From contig JAWKWX010000002.1 in assembly GCA_041397305.1 (NCBI GenBank), forward strand, positions 502,195 through 566,194: a DNA stretch of 64,000 nt, in the 5' to 3' direction. Of this stretch, positions 63,952-64,000 are shown piece after piece. A program made the translations under genes and the position numbers. Under the pieces are notes generated by a model. It was not told the DNA's origin, did not search any database, and saw nothing but the letters and a program-made list of their open reading frames with translations. The stretch's first letter is position 1. Every line of letters starts with the position of its first letter. The DNA is from TMP-24 sp041397305. Its GTDB lineage: Bacteria; Pseudomonadota; Alphaproteobacteria; Rhodobacterales; Rhodobacteraceae.

Positions 63952-64000
63952 ATGCGCACAGCCCTTCTTCAGCTTTCGGTCTCTGACGATCCGGCGGCGA
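63952..64000 (+). CDS. Start of a carbon-nitrogen hydrolase (nitrilase-like) gene, cut by window
   Basis: Only the first 16 residues are visible (MRTALLQLSVSDDPAA), beginning at ATG 63952, 3 bases after the grxC stop. This opening, with RTALLQL and SDDP, fits carbon-nitrogen hydrolase family proteins that often follow grxC in Rhodobacterales. The rest lies beyond the edge, so the name is tentative. Confidence 0.55.
   Translation, partial: MRTALLQLSVSDDPAA

Overview
The window looks like chromosome from an alphaproteobacterium of the Rhodobacterales (Rhodobacter/Paracoccaceae type). The support is very high GC with strong codon bias, a flagellar gene order of the roseobacter/Rhodobacter kind (fliP-fliN-fliH-fliF divergent from fliL ... 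motA ... sltF-flhA-fliR-flhB), and recognisable Rhodobacterales neighbourhoods such as glnK-amtB, hemH beside tiny secreted proteins, and comF-grxC-nitrilase. No tRNA, rRNA, CRISPR array, transposase or phage gene was seen. This is family and motif reading by eye; no database search was possible.

Layout. 1-7.5 kb is housekeeping: a PBP1A-type penicillin-binding protein (cut by the window edge), the nitrogen-control pair glnK-amtB, sseA with an aromatic/aspartate aminotransferase, smpB and a small K+-channel-like protein. 7.5-21.1 kb is one flagellar locus of 14 genes: export gate proteins FliP, FliR, FlhA and FlhB, the C-ring part FliN, a FliH-like protein, the MS-ring FliF, FliL, a MotE-like chaperone, MotA, an SltF-like lytic transglycosylase, a FliJ-like coiled coil, and two proteins of unknown role. 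Most genes overlap by 1-4 bases, so translation is probably coupled. 21.3-27.6 kb is a tight operon: a TVP38-type membrane domain fused to a mercuric-reductase-like flavoprotein, a CDP-alcohol phosphatidyltransferase, and a YnjB-YnjC-YnjD ABC importer. It resembles E. coli ydjXYZ-ynjABCDEF in content.

27.6-42.8 kb is accessory and runs entirely on the minus strand. Reading with transcription, it starts with two dimethylglycine/sarcosine-dehydrogenase-like proteins flanking an alcohol dehydrogenase remnant. These are followed by an MttB-type methyltransferase, an aldehyde dehydrogenase and a 3-hydroxyisobutyrate-dehydrogenase-like protein, probably for breakdown of a methylated amine or betaine. 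Then come an ECF sigma factor, an anti-sigma factor, a subtilisin-like protease, a vanadium-type haloperoxidase and an FG-GAP/CRTAC1 protein. Between about 30.0 and 41.07 kb every gene is broken by frequent single-base frameshifts, while the same genes read cleanly on either side of those limits. This looks more like a poor-quality sequence patch than true decay, but the sequence alone cannot settle it.

42.8-64 kb returns to intact genes: a LysR regulator divergent from the amine cluster, an ECF41-type sigma factor with its AhpD-like partner and a membrane protein, ilvA, an Hpt protein divergent from a receiver-SpoIIE phosphatase, a NUDIX hydrolase, and hslO-NUDIX-cca. These are followed by a LysE exporter, a heterodimeric ABC exporter with an rRNA methyltransferase, two L,D-transpeptidases flanking a CAP-domain lipoprotein, twin 60-residue secreted proteins, hemH, a BioC-like methyltransferase, comF, grxC and the start of a nitrilase-type gene.
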